Of a stretch of DNA of 64,000 nucleotides, positions 37,001 through 46,583 are shown piece after piece; position 1 is the stretch's first letter; every line of letters begins with the position of its first letter. Source of the stretch: Actinomadura sp. J1-007. Its GTDB lineage: Bacteria; Actinomycetota; Actinomycetes; Streptosporangiales; Streptosporangiaceae. The position numbers and the translations under genes were made by a program. The stretch is taken from assembly GCF_009793335.1 (NCBI RefSeq), contig NZ_WING01000001.1, positions 4,650,001 to 4,714,000 on the forward strand, read 5' to 3'. A model generated the notes under the pieces. That model searched no databases. It was not told the DNA's origin and saw only the letters and a list, made by a program, of their open reading frames with translations.

Positions 37001-37331
37001 CCGTTCTCCTAGCGAATCGGCGGCGAACGCCCTCAATAGCCTTATTCACAAGCACGGCAACGGCATCGGCCATCAGAATCGTGGCCACAGCGAACGCGAT
37101 AACCGTGCAGATAGCCCTCCAGCCGCAGCGCCCCGTGGTACACCGCCGTGGGAGGCGAGGTGGCCGGTGGCGGAACGTGTTGAGCAGAGCCGGTCTCAAA
37201 GCGGCGCTGACCTGCTGTCTGGCGTGAGCGCGACACTCGCCCCGCAAACTTTCATGCCATTACAGTGAGAACCCACCCACCTTGCTCAGCGCAGGATGGC
37301 CGGCGATCACGGTAGAGGTGTGGACGAGGCG
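37001..37331. other. Gap between TetR gene and PIWI operon; island edge
   Basis: 331 bases. On the minus strand a short stretch could encode a hydrophobic segment (AICTVIAFAVATILMADAVA) but has no convincing start or end. Composition shifts from typical (left) to AT-richer (right) at about 37240-37280, which I take as the left edge of the island. No attachment-site repeat recognised. Confidence 0.45.
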
Positions 37332-40033
37332 TTAGAGCGGAGACGCGTATTCGCCTGCCTTCTTGGCGAGGTGAAGTGGGTAAGGCAGGGTCAGCCACCT
37401 CTCAAGTTCCGGGGCATAGCGCAATTGATGCACATAGGATGCCAGCTCGGCAGGAGAGGTATCGGCGGAGCGGGCGGCAACGCAGAGCTCCAGCAGATTA
37501 GGGTTATATGCAGGTGTTCCCGTGTCGATGACTTCCCGGTCCCGGGATGCGATTCGGATTCCCTCCTTGCGGGCTCCGACCGCTGCGTTGCTGCCGGTAA
37601 CGGCACGCTCACCGCTGGAGTAGAAAAGGCGGGCGTCGCCGTCCGGTGAGGCCGCCCACAGGCCGGCCGGGAGCCCGTGCTTCCCGCCCGCCCGTAGTAC
37701 TGGGGAGTCTCATCGCCCTGGCTGTCTCGCACACGAACGACGTGGAGGTCGTTGCCCCACAGTGAGACCGGGACGTCGTCGCCGTCTCCCAGGTCGATCC
37801 GATCCATCGTCATGCTCGTGTTGCCGAGCCATGGCCAGTCTGATCGGAAATTCTGGGCATGCGCCATAAGCACCGTGGGTCGTCCTTGCTGAGCGGCGAC
37901 GAGGTGCCGGAGGAAGGCCATCGTCTCTCGCTGCCGCCGGTCCCGGCTCCACCGGCTGTCTTCGTCCGACGCTTTATCGACCTCGCTGTACTCGTCGTCC
38001 GGCGACTGCGCCTTGGCGTCTTGCGCGAGCCATAGCAGAAAACTCCGGTAGGGCACCCAACACCGGTCCTCGTCCTGCCACCCTTCAATGGGCTCGGCCG
38101 AGAACGGGCGGTATCTGATGGCGATCGGACGCCACACCCGCGGGTTGGTCGCGCTGCGCCGTTGACGATTGATGGCCCACACCGCGATGTACTGGAGATC
38201 CTCACCGAGGCGGCTCGAGAGCACCGGCCGAGGGACGCGGGCGCTGCCGAGCTGGCGGAGCAGGTCGAGCCAGGACTGCCGTGCCCGGTGCGGCCGTTCC
38301 TTGGCGAGCCTGGTGTCCTGATCGGCGGTCTGGATGAACTGGGTCAGCACGCCGGCGTCCGCCGAGCCGAGGCGGATCACGAACTTGGGATCATCGTGCG
38401 CGACCTTGAAGACACGATCGATCTCCACGATCGCGGCGTGCGCTGCCTGGCCTTCGAACGTCGCCCGTGCCGCTGTCCGCCGCGCGGCGACGGCCTGCCC
38501 GAGCTCGGTGCGCGTTGGACGTTCCATGGCCACACCCAGGCCGCCGCAGAGATCGCCGGCGCGAGCGAGTTCGAGGACCACTTTGAGCTCGGGAGTGCTC
38601 CAGGTCAGAGTCTGCATCGCCCCCGTCGAGTCCGTCCCGTGGGAGCGGAGAGGCGCATCCAACCCCAGGACGTCACGCAACGCCTCGACCAGCGCGTCTC
38701 GCGTCGCGGCCTCCTGCCAGAGGATGCGCGCCGTGAAAGGGCCGCCCGACAGCACGGACTGCAACGCGATGCGTCGCGTTTTTGTCGTCTCGGCCGCCCG
38801 GTTTCGCTTCGCCTCTGCGGCGAGGCGGTCCCGTTCCTCTTTGGGAAGGGACGTGGGAAAAGTAGGCCGCGACTGATGATTCGAAGGCTTGTCCGGGAGG
38901 GAAGACTGCCGCTGCCAATCGGGGACACGTTCCACGATGTCGGCGAAGGCGAGGTCGGTGGCCTTCAGGAAAGGGACGCGGTCGCCCGCCATCAGTCCCG
39001 CGCCAACGGCATGTGTTCCCATGCTGGTGTTGTACGGGATGGCAGCCCGCACGGTACGGGAATCGGTCAGGAAGCGCAGCGGTTCCCGGCACAGTTCCGT
39101 CGCGTCCACCGGGGATCGGATCAGACTGGCCTGGGGGAGAAGATGAGGCTGGTCGACCAGGTGCCAGGCGTGTCGCGCGTCCTTCGAATCGTAACGGAGT
39201 CGATGGACTGCGAGTCGGCTCTTCACATCGGTCATGCCCGGCCATTCGGTCGTGGTGGCCAGATAGACCGAGACCGAGCGGCCGGCGGTGTACACCAGAC
39301 CCTGGGCGCCGACTTTCGTCACCCACCGCCTGATCCCCGTTCGCACATGGACACGGAACGACGGCTGGAAAGGCAGGGTCTGAATGCTGATGGTGATGAG
39401 GTACGAGAACCAACTGTCCGGCTCTTCGGGCAGGCCCTGCCGTGGAGGTCAGGAGACCAATTCCGCTCCGTGTCCTCGCCATGGGGACTCCATGAAGAAG
39501 AGGCGGTCGCCGTTTCCCGTGGTCAGGTGGCCTTCGAGGCGGAGCTGACGAGCGAGCAGGGCGGGGAGCAGGGGGTAGACATGGTCGGCGGGCTTGGCCA
39601 TGCCCCCTGGACTCGACGTTGTTTCCGCCAGGTCAAGGGACATGCGCTCCCAGTCCATGGGCGCACGGTCGATGAGACGGGCGACCGTTGCCCGGTGCTC
39701 GTCATCGCCCTTCAAACCGAGGGACCAGATGTTGATCAGGTCCCGTACCAGCTCGGTGTCCACCTGATGGAGCGAGTAGAGCCAGGGGACGTCGTCCTTG
39801 ATCGACACTCGGCTGCCAGCCGACAGCACGTCCGGCGCCGCCAGCGGCAGCAGCGCGTTCAGCGATTTGATCGGAAAGGTCCGCGTAGATTCGGCAAAAC
39901 GGGCGGATAGGCCCGACCGGTACAGTTTCTCCAGGGCCGCACGCAGTTCTCCGGGCAGTCGCAGGATATGGACCGGTTGGAGAATCGCACCCGTAGGCTG
40001 ATAGGCGGCAAGTTCTATCGCGTTGTAGCTCAT
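37332..40033 (-). pseudogene. pPIWI-RE family prokaryotic Argonaute-like protein; in-frame TGA and one frameshift
   Basis: ATG 40033 sits in the helicase stop (ATGA). Residues 1-194 (FPIKSLNALLPLAAPDVLSA, DWERMSLDLAE, DRLFFMESPW) match the N-terminal X region of pPIWI-RE proteins. A TGA at 39451-39449 follows GAELVS; the same frame resumes DSWFSYLITISIQTLPFQPS and VRTGIRRW, the family's next block. The MID/RNase H-like part continues with VWAINRQRRSATNPRVWRPI, VLMAHAQNFRSDWPWLGNTS and LWGNDLHVVRVRDSQGDETP. Near 37685 one missing base shifts the frame; corrected, it reads GLPAGLWAASPDGDARLFYS, AYNPNLLELCVAA and LPYPLHLAKKAGEY to TAA at 37332, about 900 codons. PIWI proteins of this family are thought to target nucleic acid of invaders. 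As written, only a 194-residue fragment would be made. Confidence 0.82.
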
Positions 40034-43000
40034 TGTGGCTGGTGTGCTTTCGCCGGAACGGGTGGGGGAGGGCCAGCCAGCAGATCGCGTAGTGCGTTGA
40101 ACAGCGGCCGGTAGAGCGCCTTCGCGAGATGGATGTTGCCCGGGGTCGCGCTGAGGCGATCGGAGATCGGTTTCAACGGGGTGATGGTCGGATGGCCGAA
40201 GTAATAGGCCAGGACGTCGTGCATGCTCACCAACAAGCTGCTGCTCGACGTCTCGTTCTTCTTGCCCTCTGCGCGGAGCGGCGCGAAAGCGGCGTCCACG
40301 AAGTGGACCCGTGCGTCCACGCCGCCCCGGGTCAGACGTCCGATCACCTGCCAGATCACCACGAGCAGATCCCAGGTCAGGCGCTCGCGGTCGGCCGGGG
40401 TCAGATTGCTCCACGTGAGCTCCCGGTTCGCCAGCCAGTGCAGGTGCCGCCGTGCCTGGTGGCGCCATTCCAGGCCCGCCGCGTCCAGGGACACGCTTTC
40501 CCGGACGACCTTCTCGAAGCCGTTGCCGATCCGCACCGAGCGAACGGTCCAGTCGTTGAGCGAGTGAATGAGCACGCCCAGATCCGACGGGGCGGGGAAC
40601 GGGCGGACGAGGAAGAACACCGAACCGAAGAACGCTTCGTCCAAGGAGTTGAGGATGTTGTGACCGCGTTCGACCGCCATCAGCGGAGCGACCAGAACGG
40701 TGTACGGCGTCTCGCGCAGGCTCGCGACATCTCCCCGCCGCAGCGTCGGAACGGTGTCGACGTCGTCCCCGAGCGGAATGTCGGCGTCCATGTCGTCCGG
40801 GATCAGGACGCAGACCTGCCCTTTCCAGAACGAGTAGGAGTGAAGGGTTTGCGCCGCGACGCGGGCCTGGTCGTAACTTCCGGTCAGTAGGAGGAGATGG
40901 GCGCGATCGCTCCGATGCTCCCTCAGGTGATGGAACTCGCGAAGGAGCGGCGCCTCCCCGCCGTCCGGCTTGGGGTCGGCGAGCCGCCGGACCATCTTGC
41001 GCACCATCTCCGTGCGGCGGTCTCCGGAACCAGAGAGCCGGAGCGGACGCACCTGTCCCGTGTCCTCATCCAGATCGTGAACATAGTTCTCGATCATGGT
41101 GATGAGCGGTCCGGAGTCCGGTGAGGATCGGTCGTTCCGCTCTCTTCTGGGAGCGGCCTGCAACACCGCTCTCACCGGTTCCGCGAGGTGATAGCGAGTC
41201 GACATCCCTGCCCAGCTCGTACCGGACATGAGCAGAACGTTGGGGCCGCGGCTCCCTTCCACCGAGTGGAGAGAGGGGATGGCTCGCAGGAGTTCCCTCC
41301 CCACTCCGTGGCAGCGGACGAAGCGCAGTTCCCCCGTGTGGGCATAGGCGGCACGACGGTCGGCGGCGAACTGGAACGCGAGCACGTTCCCCATCGGAGA
41401 CTCCGGGACGACCGGCGCATAGTCCGGCGGTGTGCCGTGGTAGAGCTCGTTCGTCGCGGGGTCCAACCGGAGGGCGGCCTCCACTCGGCCCCACAGACTC
41501 GTCAGGACGTTCAAACGGTCGTGCATGACCGACAGCAGCAGTGTGAAAGCGAACCGCTGCTGCTCACGTTCGAACTCTTCGACCAGGTCCTGGGTCGATG
41601 CCCCCTCGTCGCTGTCGCCGGCCTTCTTGGGGGCGCGGCTTCGGCTGGTTCTACCGGAGCCTGTGGCCTCATCGCCGTCGGCGGACGGGGCGAGTAGACC
41701 AGAGAGCGACTGAAGCGCCGTCCGTACCTCTCGTTCGACTCCGGGATTCTCCGGACCGTTGAGGATCAGTCGCCGGGCCAGATCGGAGAGCCGGCGGGTC
41801 TCGCTCACTGGTGATGCGTCGCCAGGGTCGCCGTCGTCGTGATCACCGAGGGGGTCGTCGCGGAAGGCGTCGAGGATCGCCTGGACGTACTCCCGCCGCT
41901 TGTTCCTGACCTCTTGAGGCTGGTCCGGATGCGCGTCCAAGAGCCGGAGCAGGCGCGCACTCTCCCGACGCTGGGTCGTCCGTTCCTTGCGCCGTCTCCG
42001 CGGTGGCCGTTGCTTGTCACTGTCGGCCTCCTCCCGCTCTGGCCGGCGAGTCGCGGGCCATCGACCGACGAGTTCTTGCTGAAGGGTCCACGGGCTGAAG
42101 AAGTCCGTCCCCACCCACTCGCGGAGCTGGCCGTCCTTCACCAGCATCGCGTAGATCCGGTTGGCGCTCGTGGACACCGTGTCGAGCGCCAGGGTCCATC
42201 GTTCGACCAGGGAATCACTGAGTTGGATCCGCCCTTCTCTGGCCAGTTCGGCCACGTTGTGCCGGTCCAACTCGTCCAGCCACGAGTCGGTGCCCGGCTT
42301 GTAGAGCGTCGCCGTCGGAGCGAAGACCCGGTCCAGGCGGATCTGCACCTGGTCGGCCTCGTCGACGATGATCAGGTCGCTGCGTCGGCACGCCAGCTCC
42401 AGGTAGCGGAGCCGTTCACGATTCATGTGTGGAGGCAACGAGGTCGTGGCCAGCGACTCGGGCGTGGTCACCCAGATCGTCGCGTCACGGAGAGCTCGCT
42501 CGATGTCGTGCCGTGGACAGAACGACCACAGCGGACAGCCTCGGGAGGGGCTCCGTGTGGAGAACGCCGGACGGTCGGTGTCCGGGACGGCGTCCGGTGC
42601 CGTTCTGGCCGGCTTCAACCTGGTACAGGGTGCCTCAGCATACGGAATGGGCACGTCGGCCTCGGCGCCCCGCAAAGCGCTCAGAGGACACGCGGTGCTC
42701 AGGAAGGCGAACGCCGGGTCATGCTGGAACGTGGGAAGCGGGTATCGGCGTGAAACCCGTCGATGCAGCCGCCTGAGATGCTGTTCCCGTGTGGTGGTCC
42801 CGATCAGCGGTGCCGCCCGCAACGAGGTGAAACCCGCGAACCTCGGATCGCCCTCGTGTTGTTCGGCCGCCGCGCGGAGTCGGTTGAAGCGCTGGACGGT
42901 CCGCAGCGCCTCCGCGACGTCGCCGACGACGATGACGACATGTTGCTCCAGCTCCGCCACGGCATGGGCGGTGAGAATGTCGCGGAGCGTGCTCTTGCCG

Positions 43001-43821
43001 ACACCTGGGATGCCGATCATGTTGAGGACGCCGTCGATGACGAGATTGTTGTCGGCGTTCTGGAACTCCTCGCTCTCGTCTCGGCGTACGAAGAGCTCCA
43101 TCGACTGGAAGCGCCGATCCCAGTCGTCGGTCTTCCTCTCGTACTCTCCTGGGAGATCCTCCTGGTCGAGTTCCGCCATGAGCGAGGCGGTGCGCTCCAA
43201 CGCCTCCACAGGCTGGTCGAAGTGCGTGCGGTCCGTGCGGAAATGAAGGTTCATTCCGCGTTCTCCGGCGTCCGGCAGCCCTTCGGGAATCGTGACCCCC
43301 TGCACGCCGGAACGCCGTCCCTGAAAATAGTGATCGCCCGCCTCGGCGAGCTTCATGGCGCTCTCCGCGAACGGGGCGTCGGTGGACAGCAGGTGGTCGT
43401 AGACGCCGGTCCGGGCGGTGGCCAACGATGGCTTCTCCCACGTGGCGGGCGAGTCGAGGCTGTTCGGGAAGTCGAACAGGCGGTGGCGCGCCGGCAGCCT
43501 GCGAAGATAGTTGCGCAGTGCGGCCTCCCAGACGGCACGTCTGTGCATCGGCTCCAGGTGGTAGCGGCCTGCGCGGAGCATGACGTCGATCTCGGAGCCC
43601 GCTGGGTCCTTGCCGAAACGGCGGGTCCGACCGAACGGGTAGCCGCCGAACAGCGTCCAGCCGTCGATCGGCTTCAGATTTTCATCGACCCGGGCGAGGA
43701 GATAGAGCCCAAGTTCGACACGATAGTCAAGACCGACTTCCTGGAGTTGCCTGAACTCTGCGGCTTGGGACGCGGAGACCTCGTTGAGCGCCTCTTTCAC
43801 GTGGGCGTTCGTACTGCGCAC
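40030..43821 (-). CDS. DinG/XPD-type Fe-S helicase of the pPIWI-RE island
   Basis: 1263 residues from GTG 43821 (AGGTG upstream). An N-terminal domain of about 250 residues (LDYRVELGLYLLARVDENLK, GWTLFGGYPFG) is specific to these islands. Walker A GIPGVGKST (about 272); four Cys in TACPLSA, APCTRL and GCPLWSFCPRHDIE (about 377-433) in the place of the XPD/DinG 4Fe-4S cluster; the Walker B box LIIVDEADQ (about 487); and motif VI QVIGRLTRGG (about 1160). It is an SF2 helicase, probably 5'-3', that would unwind duplex for the PIWI protein. The gene is intact and overlaps the PIWI start by four bases; five bases separate it from the zinc-ribbon gene. Confidence 0.87.
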   Translation of the reverse strand: MRSTNAHVKEALNEVSASQAAEFRQLQEVGLDYRVELGLYLLARVDENLKPIDGWTLFGGYPFGRTRRFGKDPAGSEIDVMLRAGRYHLEPMHRRAVWEAALRNYLRRLPARHRLFDFPNSLDSPATWEKPSLATARTGVYDHLLSTDAPFAESAMKLAEAGDHYFQGRRSGVQGVTIPEGLPDAGERGMNLHFRTDRTHFDQPVEALERTASLMAELDQEDLPGEYERKTDDWDRRFQSMELFVRRDESEEFQNADNNLVIDGVLNMIGIPGVGKSTLRDILTAHAVAELEQHVVIVVGDVAEALRTVQRFNRLRAAAEQHEGDPRFAGFTSLRAAPLIGTTTREQHLRRLHRRVSRRYPLPTFQHDPAFAFLSTACPLSALRGAEADVPIPYAEAPCTRLKPARTAPDAVPDTDRPAFSTRSPSRGCPLWSFCPRHDIERALRDATIWVTTPESLATTSLPPHMNRERLRYLELACRRSDLIIVDEADQVQIRLDRVFAPTATLYKPGTDSWLDELDRHNVAELAREGRIQLSDSLVERWTLALDTVSTSANRIYAMLVKDGQLREWVGTDFFSPWTLQQELVGRWPATRRPEREEADSDKQRPPRRRRKERTTQRRESARLLRLLDAHPDQPQEVRNKRREYVQAILDAFRDDPLGDHDDGDPGDASPVSETRRLSDLARRLILNGPENPGVEREVRTALQSLSGLLAPSADGDEATGSGRTSRSRAPKKAGDSDEGASTQDLVEEFEREQQRFAFTLLLSVMHDRLNVLTSLWGRVEAALRLDPATNELYHGTPPDYAPVVPESPMGNVLAFQFAADRRAAYAHTGELRFVRCHGVGRELLRAIPSLHSVEGSRGPNVLLMSGTSWAGMSTRYHLAEPVRAVLQAAPRRERNDRSSPDSGPLITMIENYVHDLDEDTGQVRPLRLSGSGDRRTEMVRKMVRRLADPKPDGGEAPLLREFHHLREHRSDRAHLLLLTGSYDQARVAAQTLHSYSFWKGQVCVLIPDDMDADIPLGDDVDTVPTLRRGDVASLRETPYTVLVAPLMAVERGHNILNSLDEAFFGSVFFLVRPFPAPSDLGVLIHSLNDWTVRSVRIGNGFEKVVRESVSLDAAGLEWRHQARRHLHWLANRELTWSNLTPADRERLTWDLLVVIWQVIGRLTRGGVDARVHFVDAAFAPLRAEGKKNETSSSSLLVSMHDVLAYYFGHPTITPLKPISDRLSATPGNIHLAKALYRPLFNALRDLLAGPPPPVPAKAHQPQ

Positions 43822-43825
43822 GCTG

Positions 43826-44743
43826 TCACCTGCCCTCTAGGTCTCGAGGCGCGTCAGGCGCCATGGGCCATTTATCCGCCGTCCTCTTCAGACGGCGCGG
43901 GGCGATGAGGAATTCCCGATGCGGCCTGGTGGCATGGTAAAGGTGATCGACTCGATCCCATTGCGTGCCGCCCCGACTCCGGCGATGGTCCGGGCATGTG
44001 GCGATCTCGCATCGCCACTTGTTCCTCGTCATAACTCGTAGCAGTCCACAGTAGTCGCACGCGTTGGCGTGCCCGTGCCTGTCGTAGTAGCGATCGTGGA
44101 CGGGGATGTAACAGGCCGCGATGACCTCCTCGGGAATGTGCGGCCTGCTGACCTTGAAACGGGCCAGTTGGGCGGATGTGAGAATGGGCGAGTCCACTAG
44201 CTTCTTGAGGAAGGCGACGGAGCCTTCCGGAGCATCGGCCTGGTCGTACATCTCACGAATATGGTCCTTGAGGATCGACTCGATGCTCTTGCCGACAGTG
44301 TCTTCGTGCTTATATCGGAGCGCCAGTTCCTCGCACAGGCGCGAGGGGGCGGCAGTGTCCTCAACGAGTAGCCTCCCGGCGAGCTCCAGATCGGCGGGAA
44401 GGTCGATGAAGCCCCACTCCTGGACATCCCGCTCACGACACCACGCGAGAAGTTCCTGGAGGGAGCGGGGGTACTTCGGGCCATCACCTTCGTGGTCGTT
44501 GCAGAACCGCCGGATACCCGCAAGGCATATTCGGTCGACCGCCGTCTGGGCGACATCGGGATACGGAACGGTGAACTCCTCGCCCGGCGGCCACTCGCCG
44601 AGACGTGTCACAGTGACGGCCACCAGCCCGAGGATCCGTAGCGACTCGTTGGCGTTGAAAGCAGGTCCGGTCAACTGCTCCAGCGGGTTGGGAGTCCCGA
44701 GAGCCGGCTCCTCCTCCCACCAGGGCTCCTCCGCGTCAGGCAC
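43826..44743 (-). CDS. Third protein of the pPIWI-RE island, zinc ribbon, no nuclease domain seen
   Basis: 305 residues from GTG 44743, which overlaps the end of the nuclease gene by eight bases (GTGCCTGA). An acidic start (PDAEEPWWEEEPALG), helical body (YPRSLQELLAWCRERDVQEW, LALRYKHEDTVGKSIESIL), SPILTSAQLARFKVSRPHI, then a zinc ribbon CDYCGLLRVM / WRCEIATC near residues 230-250. It stops about 50 residues later. In the described three-gene pPIWI-RE islands the corresponding protein goes on into a restriction-endonuclease-fold domain; here there is no room for one before the helicase start. Either the nuclease part was lost, or this is a variant whose nuclease is the gene upstream. Confidence 0.72.
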   Translation of the reverse strand: MPDAEEPWWEEEPALGTPNPLEQLTGPAFNANESLRILGLVAVTVTRLGEWPPGEEFTVPYPDVAQTAVDRICLAGIRRFCNDHEGDGPKYPRSLQELLAWCRERDVQEWGFIDLPADLELAGRLLVEDTAAPSRLCEELALRYKHEDTVGKSIESILKDHIREMYDQADAPEGSVAFLKKLVDSPILTSAQLARFKVSRPHIPEEVIAACYIPVHDRYYDRHGHANACDYCGLLRVMTRNKWRCEIATCPDHRRSRGGTQWDRVDHLYHATRPHREFLIAPRRLKRTADKWPMAPDAPRDLEGR

Positions 44744-46484
44744 TCGCGACCTCGTTCGCGTCGGCCTTGGCGGACGGGCACCACCGCAGGTAGGAGCAGC
44801 CTTGGCAGGCCGGGCCCGGGTTGGCGAGATGGCCCACGTCAGCGTGCCATGCGCTCGCGAGAGCATTGACCTTTCGGCGGGCCGCCTCTCGCGTCGGCGC
44901 CGAATTCGGGTCGAGGATGCGGAGATCCGCGCCATGCGGCGTGAGGATCTCCACCTCGACCGCGGAGAGTGGGCCGAGTGGGATCGCGCCCGCTTCGAAG
45001 AGCAGGACGGCGAGCGCCGCTTGCGGGTACCGGTTCAACAGCGATTCGCCATCATGAATCCTCGATGAGGAAGTCGTCTTCAACTCGCGATACCGCCATG
45101 AGCCGTTCCGCAGGTAGACCAGGTCGGCGTGGGCTATCACCAGAGTGTTGGAGCGGGGATCGTCAGCGGCTATGACGCGTTCGGTGTATGCGGGTGCGTC
45201 CGGAGCGAGCCCGATGAACGGGCATATGTCGGGGTGGTGCGCGAGCATGGCGGCGGCGTTTCTGGCTTCCGCCCCCTGAAGGTGCCACCCACCGGCGCTC
45301 CAGGAGTCGGGGTCCTCCGGCATGTCCGCCTCGGTGCAGGGACGGCGCGGAGAGCGGTTGTGCAGCCGCTCCAGCCAGGCATGGACGGCTTTGCCCTGGC
45401 GTACGGCCGGTGTGTTCTCCTTGGCAGCGTCCACGGGCAGGCGCAACGAGCGGAAATACTCCTTGGCGGCGCACTCGGCGTGATAGCGGCCGTTGGTCGC
45501 GGTGAAGACGCGGCGTGCGCGGGACCTGTCACGGATGCCGAGCAGCCCGGCGAACGTGGGAAGCCGATTGCAATCGGTGCGCGCTTTGCAGTCCAGGCAG
45601 TCGTAGCCCGGCCTGAGGTCGGTGGAGCGGAACAGATCGCGGATCGCGGTCCGTCCATGCTTCGCGAAGTACGCCGAGGCGGCCTCGACGCTGCCCTGGA
45701 ACAGTGGAACGGACTCGCCATCCGCGAGACCGACCTCGACAACACGCACATGCTCTGGCGTTCGGGCTCCGGGAACTGTGGCGGTCGCCGGCAGCACCGG
45801 GAACGGAACGCCGCTGAGGAAGCGGCCCTTGTCCTTGTCGAACACGGGCGTGTCGACCAGACCGCCGACCGCGACAACGTAGGCCATCACGGCCCTCTCC
45901 GCGTCGCTCCGGCGCGTTCCATCGGCGTGTCCGATAACGGGAACGCGCAGTTCGCGGGTCAATCCGGAGGCGGTCCTGTACGTGTATCCCCGGCCCCATA
46001 CGCACAGTTCATACGTACGGGAGTGTGGATCGGCGGCGGGTATCTGATGAACCCATGGCCGTACGGCGGTCAGGTCGTGGGCCTCCACCACGGCCATGTC
46101 CGTGGCGAGGCCGTCCCGAAAACGCCGCACCGCCTGCCGAACCCAGACCGCCAGCCCTTCATGAATCAACCGTGGCGAAAGCGCCTTCGGGATGTCCAGC
46201 CTGGCCAGTGCCTCGACTTCACCGAGTTTCTCGAACTCGATCAGATCGAGGATCTGGTTGAACGGTTCGAAAGGCATGGACACGTGCGGAGGGCGCGCCG
46301 ATCTCGGCCCTCCCCGCATGGAGTCGGCCTTGATCGCGCGGGAGGTCGGACACTCTCGACCAGCGCCCGGGTCTTCGGGGACCTCGTGGCCTTCGAATTC
46401 GACGCCGACTGGGCGGACGGCGCGTACCGCGCTGGTGTAGAGACGGATCGCCTTCGATGGGAGATCGGGGGATGACGGTGGCAT
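44736..46484 (-). CDS. RecB/Cas4-like PD-(D/E)XK nuclease with cysteine clusters
   Basis: 582 residues from ATG 46484, preceded by an ideal AAGGAGG. The nuclease core has GKAVHAWLERL, TLVIAHADLVYL (Asp about 451) and WRYRELKTTSS (ELK about 466), then LNRYPQAALAVLLFEAGAI: the RecB/AddB/Cas4 pattern D...ExK...Q/Y. CQGCSYLRWC (about 556-565) is the C-x2-C-x5-C arrangement that holds a 4Fe-4S cluster in Cas4 and AddB, and an upstream CLDCKARTDC (about 294-303) may give further ligands. Residues 1-280 are unassigned. First gene of the operon; it probably cuts or processes DNA for the helicase and PIWI protein. The combination with pPIWI-RE is not one I know. Confidence 0.82.
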   Translation of the reverse strand: MPPSSPDLPSKAIRLYTSAVRAVRPVGVEFEGHEVPEDPGAGRECPTSRAIKADSMRGGPRSARPPHVSMPFEPFNQILDLIEFEKLGEVEALARLDIPKALSPRLIHEGLAVWVRQAVRRFRDGLATDMAVVEAHDLTAVRPWVHQIPAADPHSRTYELCVWGRGYTYRTASGLTRELRVPVIGHADGTRRSDAERAVMAYVVAVGGLVDTPVFDKDKGRFLSGVPFPVLPATATVPGARTPEHVRVVEVGLADGESVPLFQGSVEAASAYFAKHGRTAIRDLFRSTDLRPGYDCLDCKARTDCNRLPTFAGLLGIRDRSRARRVFTATNGRYHAECAAKEYFRSLRLPVDAAKENTPAVRQGKAVHAWLERLHNRSPRRPCTEADMPEDPDSWSAGGWHLQGAEARNAAAMLAHHPDICPFIGLAPDAPAYTERVIAADDPRSNTLVIAHADLVYLRNGSWRYRELKTTSSSRIHDGESLLNRYPQAALAVLLFEAGAIPLGPLSAVEVEILTPHGADLRILDPNSAPTREAARRKVNALASAWHADVGHLANPGPACQGCSYLRWCPSAKADANEVASA

Positions 46485-46583
46485 TGCCCCTCCTTCGGGC
46501 CCAATGCTGCCACGAGTCAGAGCGATATGTCAGAGGATTGCATGTGTGCAGTGCAGGACGGTACGGCGGCCGAGGTGATGTCG
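46485..46583. promoter_or_regulatory. Shared divergent promoter region of PIWI operon and kinase
   Basis: 99 bases separate the start of the nuclease gene (leftward) from the chosen start of the Ser/Thr kinase (rightward). GC is lower than average (AGAGCGATATGTCAGAGG). No palindrome or unambiguous -10/-35 pair found. Confidence 0.45.

Noticed and set aside
36885..37247. Minus-strand frame with a hydrophobic stretch at the island edge
   Set aside because: Mostly antisense to the TetR gene; no good start or known domain, though a small membrane peptide cannot be excluded.
39449..39451. Selenocysteine recoding at the PIWI TGA
   Set aside because: The position corresponds to a probable Trp, no SECIS-like hairpin was seen directly downstream, and no selenoprotein genes are in view.
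38162..39910. Long plus-strand frame across the PIWI gene
   Set aside because: The minus strand carries the family motifs and the coupled start; the plus frame has no recognisable domain.
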